Assembly: GCA_021801705.1 (NCBI GenBank)
Contig: JAJYXP010000030.1
Span: 1 to 34,123 of the forward strand
DNA length: 34,123 nucleotides
Direction: 5' to 3'
Source: Pseudomonadota bacterium
GTDB taxonomy: Bacteria; Pseudomonadota; Gammaproteobacteria; Burkholderiales; Sulfuricellaceae
Position numbers and translations under genes: made by a program. The notes beneath the pieces were generated by a model, which saw only the letters and a program-made list of their open reading frames with translations, was not told where the DNA came from and searched no databases. Below are positions 1-9,923 of the stretch, in pieces. Each line of letters starts with the position of its first letter. Within the stretch, counting starts at the first letter, position 1.

Positions 1-77
1 TCGTTTGCTAGGAGGCGGTATCTGCCGGACGGGCAGCGCAACGAATAAATGGGGTCGGGTTGAGTGTCCCCTGCGCC

Positions 78-110
78 ACAAACAAAAACGGCACCACATG
101 GGTGCCGTTT
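78..110 (-). terminator. Rho-independent terminator of ssrA
   Basis: A 10-bp perfect hairpin (86-95 pairs with 101-110, 5-nt loop) lies just beyond the 3' CCA of the tmRNA gene. Read on the minus strand it is followed by a T-rich run (TTTTTGTTTG). The position 12 bases after the mature tmRNA end fits the ssrA terminator. The stretch 1-77 beyond it shows no gene that I can support. Confidence 0.85.
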
Positions 111-121
111 CTGTTCGATTT

Positions 122-494
122 TGGTGGAGGCGGGGGGAATCGAACCCCCGTCCGCAAGCCCTCTACAGGCAGTTCTACATACTTAGTCCGATTATTTGAT
201 TTCGCCCGAACCACGCCAACCGAACAGGCTGGATTCACGCTAGTTGCCTTAAGTTTAGGATCGGTTCAAGCAACCCGGACCGACACGAGTCTCTGTGAAT
301 GACTCTGCTCTTTCCACCTTGCGGCTTCAAGCCGGCCCAGAGACCAACCGGTGCAGAGTCTAACCGTCAATTAAGCGGCTAGAGCGTAGTTTTCGTCGTT
401 TGCGACTAGTTTTTTTCAGATGGATTTACGAGGTAACTGAGCCTCGGTATGCCCTACACTGCTTTGCAACCCACGTCGAAACCGGGTCGCCCCC
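122..494 (-). ncRNA. ssrA: tmRNA (transfer-messenger RNA)
   Basis: One-piece tmRNA that rescues stalled ribosomes. The 5' end GGGGGCG (from 494 downwards) pairs over seven positions, including one G-U, with the 3' sequence CGCCUCC-ACCA that ends at 122. The tRNA-like T-arm is visible as a GGGGG-TTCGATT-CCCCC hairpin near the 3' end, and the CCA is encoded. The tag reading frame runs from 403 to 371 on the minus strand: GCA AAC GAC GAA AAC TAC GCT CTA GCC GCT TAA, giving ANDENYALAA. The sequence before the resume codon (CTAGTC) and the block after the stop match the usual layout. The length of about 373 nt is normal. The 3' end of ssrA is a common integration site for islands, but the window is cut 121 bases beyond it, so this cannot be judged. 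Confidence 0.97.
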
Positions 495-499
495 ATGCT

Positions 500-549
500 A
501 ACCATAGACTGGGCATTGAAGAGAAAGTTCCCGTGCCAGTCTGATGGTT
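500..549. repeat. 13-bp inverted repeat over the ssrA promoter region
   Basis: AACCAT-AGACTGG at 500-512 is repeated in inverted form at 536-549 (CCAGTCT-g-ATGGTT) with one extra base. The interval lies between the mocA-like stop (556) and the tmRNA 5' end (494), so it covers the expected ssrA promoter. On the minus strand TATGGT ends six bases before the tmRNA start and may be the -10 box; the -35 box is weak. It could also form a hairpin at the 3' end of the upstream mRNA, though no T-run follows. Confidence 0.5.
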
Positions 550-555
550 AATTGA

Positions 556-1131
556 TTATACATGATACGCCATGGCTTGATCGGATAGGGTGTCGATGTC
601 GGCGAAAATGCCGGGGTCTTCGCATTCGAGCGCTTGTATCCGTGCGGCATGGGCGGCGAGCAGAGGATGCGCGCCCCGGTCGCCGCCGAGTTGGGCCAGG
701 TCGTGGAAAAACTCCCGCGCGAAGCCGACCGGATGGCCGCGGCGGCCTTGCTGGCGCGGTGCCGCGACCGGCGCGCCGGCCCTGAGCAGGCCGGCTATGC
801 CGCGGATGGTGTCGGGCCGGATGAATGGCATGTCGGCCAGGGCGATCAGCCAGCCGTCCGTGTCCTGCGCGGCAGTGACGCCGAAAGCGAGGCTGGTTCC
901 CATGCCGGCGTCTGCATTGGGGCAGAAGGCCACCCGGAAGCCTTCCATTTTCAGCAGATGGGCAAGCTGCCGGTCGGACGGGCGCACTACCGCAATGCCT
1001 TGGTCTACAGCGCTGAGCAGATTGCGCGCCGCCTTTACCCCGATCGGGGTGCCGTCGGGCAGGGGGAACTGCAGTTTGTCGCCGCCGAAGCGCGTTCCCG
1101 CCCCCGCGGCGAGGAGAATGCCGGTGATCAT
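556..1131 (-). CDS. MocA-type molybdenum cofactor nucleotidyltransferase
   Basis: A 191-residue member of the MobA/MocA-like NTP transferase family, expected to attach a nucleotide (CMP in MocA) to molybdopterin for hydroxylases of the xanthine oxidase family. The N-terminus carries the nucleotide-binding signature LAAGAGTRFGGDK (residues 7-19). An ALADMPF motif in the middle and RRGHPVGF further on are typical of this group. The ATG at 1131 is chosen because it overlaps the stop of the upstream xdhC-like gene by four bases (ATGA), which fits translational coupling. It is the last gene of the hydroxylase operon. The exact nucleotide (CTP or GTP) is not proven by the sequence. Confidence 0.9.
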   Translation of the reverse strand: MITGILLAAGAGTRFGGDKLQFPLPDGTPIGVKAARNLLSAVDQGIAVVRPSDRQLAHLLKMEGFRVAFCPNADAGMGTSLAFGVTAAQDTDGWLIALADMPFIRPDTIRGIAGLLRAGAPVAAPRQQGRRGHPVGFAREFFHDLAQLGGDRGAHPLLAAHAARIQALECEDPGIFADIDTLSDQAMAYHV

Positions 1132-2128
1132 GAGGCTGCCGCCAGCGGTTCGCGTGTCAGCGGCATGTTGGCAGCGGCAGGCAGAACGCCCAGTTCGATG
1201 CCGTGGCGTACCGCGGTCAGTTCCGCCAGTATGGAGACGGCGATTTCCGGCGGCGTGCGGCTGCCGATGGGCAGGCCCACCGGCCCGTGCAGGCGGCCGA
1301 TTTCGGCTGCGGAAAGATCGAACAGGCGCAGCCGTTCGCGCCGCTTCAGGTTGTTGGCGTTCGAGCCGACGGCGCCGACGTAGAAGGCCGCAGACTTGAG
1401 CGCTTCCAGCAGTGCCATGTCGTCGAGCTTGGGGTCGTGGGTCAGGGCAATCACCGCGCTGCGGGCGTCGGGCATGAAGGCGCTTACCGCGTCGTCCGGC
1501 ATGCCCGGGACGATTTCGGCGCCTGCGATATCCCAGGCGGCGCTGTATTCCTCGCGCGGGTCGCATGCCAGCACCCGGTAATCCAGCGCCTGGGCCATTT
1601 GCGCCAGATGGCGGGAAATCTGGCCGGCTCCGATCAGGAGCAGCCGCCAGCGCGGGCCGTGCACGGCGGTCAGCGTCCGCCCGTCGAACTGCGTGGCTTC
1701 GTCGCCATGCGGTGGGTAAAGGCGGCTATGGCCGCTGGCGAAATCGAGCCGGCGACCGACCTGTTTGTGCTGGGCGATGGCGTCCAGGATCGCTTGCAGC
1801 ACGTGCGCCGCAGGAGCCGGTTCCAGCACCAGTTGCAGCGTGCCGCCGCAGGGCAGGCGGAAGCGGTGGCACTCACCGGCGGAACCTCCGTATGTGAGCA
1901 CTTCCGGGCGGGAGGGCGGCGCGGTGTGCACGCGCTCGATCAGATCGGCCTCGATGCAGCCGCCGGAAACCGATCCGGCGAGCAGTCCGTCGTCGCGCAG
2001 GGCGAGCATGGAGCCGACCGGCCGCGGTGAAGAGCCCCATGTTTTGACCACGGTGGCGAGCGTGGCGCGGCGGCCGTCATCCTGCCAGTGCAGGCATTTC
2101 TGCAGGACTTCCAGATCCGTGCTGTCCA

Positions 2129-2132
<4 letters not shown>
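1128..2132 (-). CDS. XdhC/CoxI family molybdenum hydroxylase maturation protein
   Basis: A 334-residue XdhC-family protein. In this family the protein binds molybdenum cofactor, helps its sulfuration and inserts it into the apo-hydroxylase. The N-terminal XdhC_CoxI domain shows GSSPRPVGS (33-41) and the conserved SGGCIE with Cys59. The C-terminal half is a Rossmann-like domain with LLLIGAG (164-170) followed by a long helix, and ends before residue 334. The start overlaps the stop of the large subunit gene by four bases (ATGA) and its own stop overlaps the MocA-type gene by four, so the three are tightly coupled. It most likely serves the hydroxylase encoded just upstream. A second ATG directly follows the first and cannot be ruled out as the start. 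Confidence 0.92.
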
Positions 2133-4324
<2,192 letters not shown>

Positions 4325-4327
4325 GGC

Positions 4328-4786
4328 TCAGCCTCTCATCGTTCTGGCGGCTTGATGCACCGCCGCGCGTATGCGCTGATAGGTGGCGCAGCGGCACAGG
4401 TTGCCGTCAAGCGCCGCATCGATATCGGCATCGGTGGGATGCGGGTTGCGCGCGAGCAGCGCCGCCGCCGACATGATCTGTCCCGACTGGCAGTAGCCGC
4501 ACTGCGGCACGTCGAGCTTGACCCAGGCATCCTGCAGGGCTTCCACAGCCTTGCCCCGTGCGCCTTCGATGGTGGTGATCTTCTGCCCGGCGGCGGCGGA
4601 AACCGGCGTGATGCAGGACCGGACCGGCGCGCCGTTGATATGCACGGTGCAGGCGCCGCACTGGGACAGGCCGCAGCCGTACTTGGTGCCGGTCAGCCCC
4701 AGCGCGTCGCGCAGCACCCAGAGCAGGGGCGTGTCCGTTGCGGCATCGACCGTATGCGGCTTGCCGTTGACGATAAAGGAGATCAT
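4328..4786 (-). CDS. 2Fe-2S small subunit of the molybdenum hydroxylase (IorA type)
   Basis: A 152-residue electron-transfer subunit with two 2Fe-2S clusters, the partner of the large subunit just downstream. The N-terminal plant-ferredoxin-like cluster is ligated by Cys38, Cys43, Cys46 and Cys58. The C-terminal helical domain carries Cys96, Cys99, Cys131 and Cys133 (CGYC and CRC motifs). All eight ligands are present and the length is normal. There is no signal peptide, which fits co-export with the Tat-bearing large subunit. The start at 4786 has a strong Shine-Dalgarno GGAGG (4795-4799) at good spacing. It is the first gene of the operon behind the promoter at 4886-4913. Confidence 0.95.
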   Translation of the reverse strand: MISFIVNGKPHTVDAATDTPLLWVLRDALGLTGTKYGCGLSQCGACTVHINGAPVRSCITPVSAAAGQKITTIEGARGKAVEALQDAWVKLDVPQCGYCQSGQIMSAAALLARNPHPTDADIDAALDGNLCRCATYQRIRAAVHQAARTMRG

Positions 4787-4850
4787 GCGAATTCCCTCCG
4801 CTACGGGTTAATCACGAAGATAGGGGAAACGATGCTTGCGACTGCGTCGG

Positions 4851-4862
4851 GCGACATGTCGC
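4851..4862. repeat. 12-bp perfect palindrome in the hydroxylase leader
   Basis: GCGACATGTCGC is perfectly palindromic and lies four bases from the larger operator-like palindrome at 4866-4887, within the predicted 5' leader of the hydroxylase operon. It could be a second regulator site or an accidental palindrome. Confidence 0.4.
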
Positions 4863-4865
4863 TTC

Positions 4866-4887
4866 ATGAGTTCAATGCTGAACTCAT
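4866..4887. promoter_or_regulatory. 22-bp operator-like palindrome over the hydroxylase promoter
   Basis: ATGAGTTCA-ATGC-TGAACTCAT is a perfect 9-bp inverted repeat with a 4-bp spacer. It overlaps the downstream edge of the TATAAT box (4886-4891 on the minus strand) and the expected transcription start, the typical position of a repressor site. No regulator gene sits next to the operon within the window, so the protein that binds is unknown. Confidence 0.6.
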
Positions 4888-4913
4888 TATAGACAATTCA
4901 GGAATTAGACAAG
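4886..4913 (-). promoter_or_regulatory. Sigma70-type promoter of the molybdenum hydroxylase operon
   Basis: On the minus strand a perfect TATAAT (4891 to 4886) is preceded by CTTGTC (4913-4908) at 16-bp spacing as a weak -35 box. The promoter lies at the very end of gph and about 100 bp before the first gene of the hydroxylase operon. Confidence 0.6.
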
Positions 4914-5555
4914 GTAAGCGAGGATGTCCTGCGGGGCGTTGATGCGGCCGTGCGCGCCCCATGTTTCGGGGCGGTCCGTTGCGCCGAGGTAGCCGTAGCC
5001 GGCAATGAGCGCCGTCATGCCTGCCGCGACGGCGGCTTCCACGTCCCGCTCGGCATCGCCCACATACAGGCAGGATTGCGGCGCTACGCCGATCTCGCGG
5101 GCGGCGGTCAGGAGCGGTTCGGGATGGGGTTTGGGTTGGGGGCAGGTGTCGCCGCTGATGACGCTGGCGGCGCGCCGGAACAGGCCCAGTTGTTCCAGCA
5201 GCGGATTGGTGAAGCGCGCCGGCTTGTTGGTGACCACGCCCCATAAAATGTTTCTTGCTTCGAGTGCGGCCAGCAGCTCGGCCATGCCCGGGAAGAGCGT
5301 GGTGTGCAGGCACAGGTTGGCGGTGTAGAGCGCCAGGTATTCCTCGCGCATGGGCTCGAAGCGGGCATCTTCCGGCGTCAGGCCGAAGCCGATTTCGAAC
5401 AGGCCGCGCGTGCCGTGGGAGGCGTAGGGGCGGATCGTTTCCATGGGGAGAGGCGGCAGGCCGTGCCGTTCGCGCTGGAGGTTGAGGGCATGGCCGAGGT
5501 CGGGCGCGGTGTCGGCCAGCGTGCCGTCAAGGTCGAAAAGAACCGCTCTTGTCAT
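4905..5555 (-). CDS. gph: Phosphoglycolate phosphatase, HAD superfamily
   Basis: A 216-residue HAD hydrolase predicted to dephosphorylate 2-phosphoglycolate. HAD motif I is FDLDGT at residues 7-12, with the nucleophile Asp8 and acid/base Asp10. The motif III lysine lies in TNKPARF and motif IV is VGDAERD. The cap domain lies between motifs I and III. A GTG nine codons upstream (5582) is also in frame but falls inside a repeat element (5577-5729) and would add an unusual hydrophobic tail, so the ATG at 5555, directly before the HAD motif, is preferred. No clear Shine-Dalgarno is seen. It follows ubiG in the same direction, an arrangement common in beta- and gammaproteobacteria. Substrate assignment rests on this context, because HAD families overlap. 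Confidence 0.88.
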   Translation of the reverse strand: MTRAVLFDLDGTLADTAPDLGHALNLQRERHGLPPLPMETIRPYASHGTRGLFEIGFGLTPEDARFEPMREEYLALYTANLCLHTTLFPGMAELLAALEARNILWGVVTNKPARFTNPLLEQLGLFRRAASVISGDTCPQPKPHPEPLLTAAREIGVAPQSCLYVGDAERDVEAAVAAGMTALIAGYGYLGATDRPETWGAHGRINAPQDILAYLV

Positions 5556-5576
5556 TTTGAAAAATATTAGTTCGTT

Positions 5577-5729
5577 AACCACCGAGACACAGAGGCACAG
5601 AGAACTTCAAAAGCTATTCAACGCAAAGAAGCAAAGCACTCAAAGAAAATCAGCAGGCCTTTAAAAGATTGCACCTTTTGCGTTTTTGGATTTCTTGGTT
5701 TTCTCTGTGTCTCTGTGTCTCTGTGGTGA
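5577..5729. repeat. Palindromic intergenic repeat of short tandem units (CAGAGACA type)
   Basis: The ubiG-gph gap holds two inverted arms of about 28 bp, 5577-5605 and 5700-5729. Each is built of near-repeats of an 8-bp unit (ACACAGAG / CTCTGTGT). Further inside, a weaker pair of arms rich in CAAAG (from 5622) faces CTTGG/TTTGCG (to 5700). The whole is about 153 bp and has no coding capacity. It has the look of a small non-autonomous mobile palindrome and is related in architecture to the repeats at 24305 and 28741. Confidence 0.75.
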
Positions 5730-5742
5730 AAGATATTTTGGT

Positions 5743-6450
5743 TTATTCCTGCCGGCAGTGGATCAGATAGTTGACGCTGGTATCCGGTCCGAGGGAATAG
5801 GCCTTGGAAAAGGGGTTGTAGCTCATGCCGGTGATGCCGGCGATACCGAGGCCGGCTGCGCGGCAATAGCCGGCCAGCTCCGAGGGCTTGATGAATTTGT
5901 CGTAGTCGTGGGTGCCGCGCGGCAGCAGATTGAGCAGGTACTCGGCGCCGATGACGGCGAAGAGATAGGATTTCGGGTTGCGGTTGAGAGTAGAGAAGAA
6001 TACGTGGCCGCCCGGCTTGACCAGTTGTGCGCAGGCCCTGACCACGCTGGCCGGGTCGGGCACGTGCTCGAGCATCTCCATGCAGGTGACCACGTCGTAA
6101 TGCCGCGGCTGCTCTTGCGCCAGTTCTTCCACTGCGATCAGACGATAGTCCACTTTCACACCGCTTTCCAGGATGTGCAGCTTGGCGACCTTGAGGGCTT
6201 TTTCGCCGAGGTCGATGCCGGTAACCTGGGCGCCGCGCGTGGCCATGCTTTCGGACAGGATTCCGCCGCCGCAGCCGACATCAAGCACGACCTTGCCGGC
6301 CAGCCCGACGGCCTGGTCGACGTAGTCGAGCCGTAGCGGGTTGATGTCGTGCAGTGGTTTGAATTCGCTGTTGGGGTCCCACCAGCGATGGGCTAGCCGG
6401 GCGAATTTGTCCAGTTCCTGCTGGTCTGCATTTAGGCTTGATTCATTCAT
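5743..6450 (-). CDS. ubiG: Ubiquinone biosynthesis O-methyltransferase
   Basis: A 235-residue SAM-dependent methyltransferase that carries out both O-methylations in ubiquinone synthesis. The SAM motif [14 protein letters not shown] lies at residues 55-67. The early [20 protein letters not shown] is diagnostic of UbiG rather than other methyltransferases, and the motif EMLEHVPDP follows further on. Length matches the family. Its ATG overlaps the stop of the upstream amidohydrolase gene by four bases (ATGA), so the two are co-translated. ubiG close to ompA and gyrA is a known betaproteobacterial arrangement. Confidence 0.96.
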   Translation of the reverse strand: MNESSLNADQQELDKFARLAHRWWDPNSEFKPLHDINPLRLDYVDQAVGLAGKVVLDVGCGGGILSESMATRGAQVTGIDLGEKALKVAKLHILESGVKVDYRLIAVEELAQEQPRHYDVVTCMEMLEHVPDPASVVRACAQLVKPGGHVFFSTLNRNPKSYLFAVIGAEYLLNLLPRGTHDYDKFIKPSELAGYCRAAGLGIAGITGMSYNPFSKAYSLGPDTSVNYLIHCRQE

Positions 6451-7781
6451 TTTAAGCTGCTGATTTTTTCGTGCCAGAAAGCGATTCTGGCATTGAGTTC
6501 ACGGATGTCGAGCGTGGTCAGCCGCCGCTCGTCCAGCACCAGATTGCCGTTCACCCAGACGTGGCTGACGTTTTCACGGCCGGCGGCGTACACCAGATGC
6601 GAGGCAACATCATAGCATGGCTGGGTTTCCGGGGCGGACAAATCGACCGCCGTGATATCCGCCGCCTTGCCGGGCGCAAGCGAGCCGGTCAGGTGGTCTA
6701 TCCCCAGGGCCTTGGCCGCATTGATCGTCGCCATGGCAAGCGCCTGGTGGGCGGGAAGGGCGGCGGCATGGCGGCTCTGGCCCTTTGCGAGCAGCGCGGC
6801 GAGACGCATTTCCGTAAATATGTCGAGGCGGTTGTTGCTCGCTGCACCGTCGGTGCCCAGGCCGACATTGACATTATGCTCGAGTTTTTCCACCACCGGA
6901 CCAATGCCGCTGGCAAGCTTGAGATTGGAGCTCGGACAGTGGGCCACATGGCAGCCGTGCTCGGCGAGCAGGCGGATTTCCTGGGCGTTGCTCTGCACCA
7001 TATGCACCGCGATCAGGTTGGGACCGAGCAGACCGAGGCGATGCAGCCGCTCCAGTGGCCGCACTCCGTATTGCCTGAGGCTTTCTTCGATCTCGCCATG
7101 GGTTTCGTGCAGGTGGATGTGGACGGGGAGGTCGAGCTGTTCCGCATAGGTCAACACCTTGGCGAAGGTCTTGTCGCTCACCGTATAGGGCGCATGGGGG
7201 GCCAGCGTGAAGGAGAGCAGCGGCTCGCCGCGAAATTCGTCGCGCACGGCCAGTCCCTTGCTCAGGTAATCGTCGGCGTCGGCGGCGTAGGCGGTGGGGA
7301 AGTCGACCGCGATCATGCCGATGGCTGCGCGCATCCCGGCGCTGAGCGCCGCTTGCGCTGCCGCTTCCGGGAAGAAATACATGTCGTTGAAGCAGGTGAC
7401 GCCGCCCCTGAGCATTTCCGCACAGGCCAGAAGGGTGCCGTCGCGCACGAATTCAGGCGACACGAATTTCGCTTCAGCCGGCCAGATGTGGCCGTTGAGC
7501 CAATCCATCAGCGGCAGGTCATCCGCCAGGCCGCGCAGCAGCGTCATTGCGGCATGGGTGTGGAGGTTGATCAGGCCCGGAATCAGAACATGCTCGTTAA
7601 GCTGGAATCGGCGCCGGGCATTATATTTCGTATGGGCTTCCGCGGTGGGCAGGATGTCCCGGATCAAGCCGTCACTGATGACGATGGCGTGTTGGGCCAG
7701 GACTTGTCGCGGCGTTTCGACGGGAATGACCCAGCGCGCTTCGATCAGGGTATCCACGGTGTTGTCTGGAATGGCATGCAT
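6447..7781 (-). CDS. mtaD: TRZ/ATZ-family amidohydrolase, probable methylthioadenosine/S-adenosylhomocysteine deaminase
   Basis: A 444-residue metal-dependent amidohydrolase, probably cytoplasmic, that should deaminate 5'-methylthioadenosine and/or S-adenosylhomocysteine. Metal-binding motifs are in order: HTH at 74-76 in the NLHTHAAMT block, a later [20 protein letters not shown], and [14 protein letters not shown] with the metal Asp. The coupling with the SAM-using methyltransferase ubiG by a 4-base overlap makes a role in removing SAH plausible. The start at 7781 has no clear Shine-Dalgarno and lies only 19 bases after the terminator hairpin of ompA, so no independent promoter fits between them. 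Family is certain; exact substrate is less so, since guanine deaminase-like and triazine hydrolases share the fold. Confidence 0.88.
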   Translation of the reverse strand: MHAIPDNTVDTLIEARWVIPVETPRQVLAQHAIVISDGLIRDILPTAEAHTKYNARRRFQLNEHVLIPGLINLHTHAAMTLLRGLADDLPLMDWLNGHIWPAEAKFVSPEFVRDGTLLACAEMLRGGVTCFNDMYFFPEAAAQAALSAGMRAAIGMIAVDFPTAYAADADDYLSKGLAVRDEFRGEPLLSFTLAPHAPYTVSDKTFAKVLTYAEQLDLPVHIHLHETHGEIEESLRQYGVRPLERLHRLGLLGPNLIAVHMVQSNAQEIRLLAEHGCHVAHCPSSNLKLASGIGPVVEKLEHNVNVGLGTDGAASNNRLDIFTEMRLAALLAKGQSRHAAALPAHQALAMATINAAKALGIDHLTGSLAPGKAADITAVDLSAPETQPCYDVASHLVYAAGRENVSHVWVNGNLVLDERRLTTLDIRELNARIAFWHEKISSLK

Positions 7782-7800
7782 CAGGCGAATCTAGCATAAA

Positions 7801-7829
7801 AAAAAGCCCCGCACTAGGCGGGGCTTTTT
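7801..7829. terminator. Rho-independent terminator after the OmpA-family gene
   Basis: A 12-bp perfect stem AAAAAGCCCCGC (7801-7812) pairs with GCGGGGCTTTTT (7818-7829). It has A and T runs on both sides and can work in both directions. It lies 14 bases behind the ompA-family stop on the minus strand, and 19 bases before the mtaD start. Confidence 0.93.
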
Positions 7830-7843
7830 CTGACCTGGGAAGC

Positions 7844-8548
7844 TTACTTCTTGGTCGGAACCTGAATTTCCGGTTCAACGGTGACGCGGCGGTCAGGTTG
7901 CAGGCAGGCGATTATCTTCTTCGAGCCCCTCACGCCTTTGCAGGCTTGCTTGGTATTGGCTTCGGGGTTCGGCTCGGATTCGCCCTTGCCGACAGTCTTG
8001 ACGCGGTCGGCGGCAATGCCTTTGCTCACCAGATAGGTCTTGACCGCGGCGGCGCGGCGCTCGGAAAGCTTCTGATTGTATTGGGTTGTGCCGATGCGGT
8101 CGGTGTGGCCGGTTACCAGCAACAGTTCCACTTCAGGGTGGGCTTTCATGCCTTCGACCACCTTGTCGTCCAGTTCCTTCTTGCCTTCCGCCCTGACAAT
8201 GGCCTTGTCGAAATCAAACAGGGTTTCGGCCTTGAATTCGGCTTTCACGGCAGGTTTTTCAGGTCCGGCAACGACGGGTGCTGCAGGCACTGCAGGCGCT
8301 GGAACATATTCGGCTTTTTTCGGCTCCGGTTTTTTCACCAGATCCGGGTCGCATTCGGCAGTCGCCATGGCCGGGGTCCAGTAGCCGGTACGCCAGCACT
8401 GGTTGTAGTTGTTCCTGACGGGGGTGCCGCGGCTGTCGATCAGGTAGCCGGAATTGGTCACGTCATGTGCAAGAGCGGTGCCGGTGGCGAACAAGCCGAC
8501 CAGCAGCGTAATATTCAGGGCAAATTGTTTGGCAAGCGTGTTTTTCAT
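7844..8548 (-). CDS. ompA: OmpA-family outer-membrane/peptidoglycan-binding protein
   Basis: A 234-residue exported protein that anchors the outer membrane to peptidoglycan. A signal peptide spans residues 1-27 (cleavage after TALA). A short N-terminal segment with two Cys (51 and 66) is followed by a Pro/Ala/Lys-rich linker (70-105). The C-terminal OmpA-like domain (about 108-225) has TGHTDRIGT with Asp150 and NQKLSERRAAAV with the Arg of the diaminopimelate-binding site. There is no N-terminal beta-barrel, as usual for the short betaproteobacterial OmpA. The start at 8548 is fixed by an AAGGAG nine bases upstream; the frame is open further upstream but without a signal peptide. The promoter is at 8645-8674. 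A Cys pair near the C-terminus (203, 215) may form a disulfide. Confidence 0.93.
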   Translation of the reverse strand: MKNTLAKQFALNITLLVGLFATGTALAHDVTNSGYLIDSRGTPVRNNYNQCWRTGYWTPAMATAECDPDLVKKPEPKKAEYVPAPAVPAAPVVAGPEKPAVKAEFKAETLFDFDKAIVRAEGKKELDDKVVEGMKAHPEVELLLVTGHTDRIGTTQYNQKLSERRAAAVKTYLVSKGIAADRVKTVGKGESEPNPEANTKQACKGVRGSKKIIACLQPDRRVTVEPEIQVPTKK

Positions 8549-8644
8549 TTTTTCATGCTCCTTAAGTTTAAAGTTAATTCTTTTGGCCGTTCTAAAACCC
8601 ATCATCGCGGACTACTTGGAATATTTTAGTAATTTTACAATCCT

Positions 8645-8674
8645 ATCATACACTATAGCCGTATTGACTGCCAA
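8645..8674 (-). promoter_or_regulatory. Sigma70-type promoter of the OmpA-family gene
   Basis: On the minus strand TTGGCA (8674-8669) and TATGAT (8650-8645) are separated by 18 bp. The predicted transcript would have a leader of about 90 nt, long enough for post-transcriptional control of an outer-membrane protein. Confidence 0.6.
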
Positions 8675-8709
8675 AATTGCAATTGTCCTGTGGAGCCCGC
8701 CGCCTTGCC

Positions 8710-8739
8710 TTGCCTCGTCGTCAATCTACAATGTATATT
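8710..8739 (+). promoter_or_regulatory. Possible sigma70-type promoter of the PAS-LuxR regulator
   Basis: TTGCCT (8710-8715) and TATATT (8734-8739) are 18 bp apart, 28 bases before the regulator's ATG. It diverges from the ompA promoter. Confidence 0.45.
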
Positions 8740-8767
8740 GTTCTTGCTGTAGTTGATGCGGTAAGCG

Positions 8768-9451
8768 ATGAGTTTAACCACCACCGGGGAGTCTGCCGTG
8801 CCTCTGCTTGCTGATCTTTTTTCGCGTTCAACGGATGGTGTGTTCGCCGTAGACTTGAAAGAACGCATCGTCTTCTGGAACGATGGCTGTGAACACCTGC
8901 TCGGGATTCCCGCGCAGAAAGCCTTGGGACGCGCCTGCTATGACGTGGTCCATGCGTGCGATCTGTCGGGCCAACCTTTCTGTAAGACAGGCTGCCATAT
9001 GGCGCGCCTGGCCGAGGGCGGTTCCGCCCCCCAGGCGATTCCCCTCCGGTTCTGTAACGGCCGGGGTAAAATGCTGAAACTCTCGGTGCGCACTGTGCTG
9101 GTGCCGTCGCAGCAGCGGAACCAGTGGACCGTGGTGCACTTGTTGTATCGCGGGGAGATCGCAGACGAATGCGAGCCGTTGGAGCAGTTCGACCGGCAGC
9201 AGTCATGGATGCCGGAAGGAAAGCGCATCAGGAATAAGACGTTGCCTCCTCTGTCCGTTGACCTCTTGACCGCGCGGGAAAGGGGAATCCTCCGTCTGTT
9301 GGCGGGGGGGCATTCATCTTCAGTGATTTCACGGCAGTTGTGTATCAGCCACGTGACGGTGCGCAATCATATCCAGCACCTTATCGGGAAACTGGGAGTG
9401 CATAGCCAGTTGGAGGCGGTGGCCTATGCCTACCGCCATAACCTTATCTAA
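8768..9451 (+). CDS. PAS domain LuxR-type transcriptional regulator with a cysteine cluster
   Basis: A 227-residue soluble DNA-binding regulator. The N-terminal half (about 13-125) is a PAS domain: FSRSTDGVFAVDLKERIVFWN is the usual opening, and the GRACYDVVHACD segment follows. The C-terminal LuxR-type helix-turn-helix (about 166-224) has LTARERGILRLLAGG and ISHVTVRNHIQHL. Cys57, Cys64, Cys72 and Cys76 are closely spaced in the PAS domain, with further Cys at 41 and 96. This suggests sensing through a metal, an Fe-S centre or thiol redox, not proven. There is no phospho-receiver domain, so it is not a classical response regulator. It is the first gene of the sulfur island and the obvious candidate to bind the two shared palindromes at 9924 and 19849. 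No strong Shine-Dalgarno is seen. Confidence 0.88.
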   Translation: MSLTTTGESAVPLLADLFSRSTDGVFAVDLKERIVFWNDGCEHLLGIPAQKALGRACYDVVHACDLSGQPFCKTGCHMARLAEGGSAPQAIPLRFCNGRGKMLKLSVRTVLVPSQQRNQWTVVHLLYRGEIADECEPLEQFDRQQSWMPEGKRIRNKTLPPLSVDLLTARERGILRLLAGGHSSSVISRQLCISHVTVRNHIQHLIGKLGVHSQLEAVAYAYRHNLI

Positions 9452-9508
9452 ACCAGGGTGGGTCCACGACTCACGGTCCGGTGAGGCAATGCCGGAAAAG
9501 GAGGGCAT

Positions 9509-9781
9509 GTGCAAAAAAAGATCGCGGTGCTGGTGCGGGAGCGGCAAGGTGAGGCGCTCAGGATGTCATTGGGGCTGATATTGGGGGACGATGCGGTGGA
9601 TGTGTATGTGCTTGACAGAAAACTGCAGCATACGGAGGCAAACGTGCTGTGCCTGGGAACGATGCAGGAAATGGAAATGAAGATTTACACAAATTGCCAG
9701 GAAAACGCGGATATGGAGTATTTGACAACCGCGGAAATTGCCCGGAGGTTGCCCCAATACGACAATATCCTGCCGTATTAG
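9509..9781 (+). CDS. DsrE-like small protein (putative sulfur relay)
   Basis: A 90-residue protein that begins with a DsrE-like beta-strand pattern (KKIAVLVRERQGEALRMSLGL, then VDVYVLDR). It ends in a Tyr/Leu-rich tail. Cys48 and Cys63 (TNCQEN) are the only cysteines; Cys63 is the better candidate for a persulfide carrier. Start: GTG at 9509, chosen because AAGGAGG lies six to twelve bases upstream; the ATG at 9507 is in another frame. It follows the regulator by 57 bases in the same direction. I recognise the fold type from pattern only. Membership of the DsrE superfamily is likely but needs a profile search. Confidence 0.72.
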   Translation: MQKKIAVLVRERQGEALRMSLGLILGDDAVDVYVLDRKLQHTEANVLCLGTMQEMEMKIYTNCQENADMEYLTTAEIARRLPQYDNILPY

Positions 9782-9800
9782 CTTTGTCAGGTTGTAAGCA

Positions 9801-9835
9801 GCGAAGGTGAAGATCGTCCGGGTATTCGCCTTCGC
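9801..9835 (+). repeat. 11-bp hairpin behind the DsrE-like gene
   Basis: GCGAAGGTGAA (9801-9811) pairs with TTCGCCTTCGC (9825-9835), with one G-U. It starts 20 bases after the stop codon. No T-run follows, so it may be an mRNA 3' stabiliser or a Rho-type end rather than an intrinsic terminator. Confidence 0.45.
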
Positions 9836-9923
9836 CAATTCCACAATTCCACAAACCGGGTCTTGCGCAGACCGCCCGCCCGAAAATTTCTTCGGCCAGC
9901 TTGCACGAATGGCGCGCCTCTAA

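Noticed and set aside
1-77. A gene at the left edge
   Set aside because: Short open frames here run into the tmRNA antisense strand and have no supporting signals.
5556-5582. GTG 5582 as the gph start
   Set aside because: It lies in a repeat element and adds a short hydrophobic tail; the HAD motif begins directly after ATG 5555.
6471-7799. Plus-strand open frame opposite mtaD
   Set aside because: mtaD shows complete amidohydrolase motifs on the other strand; this frame shows none.
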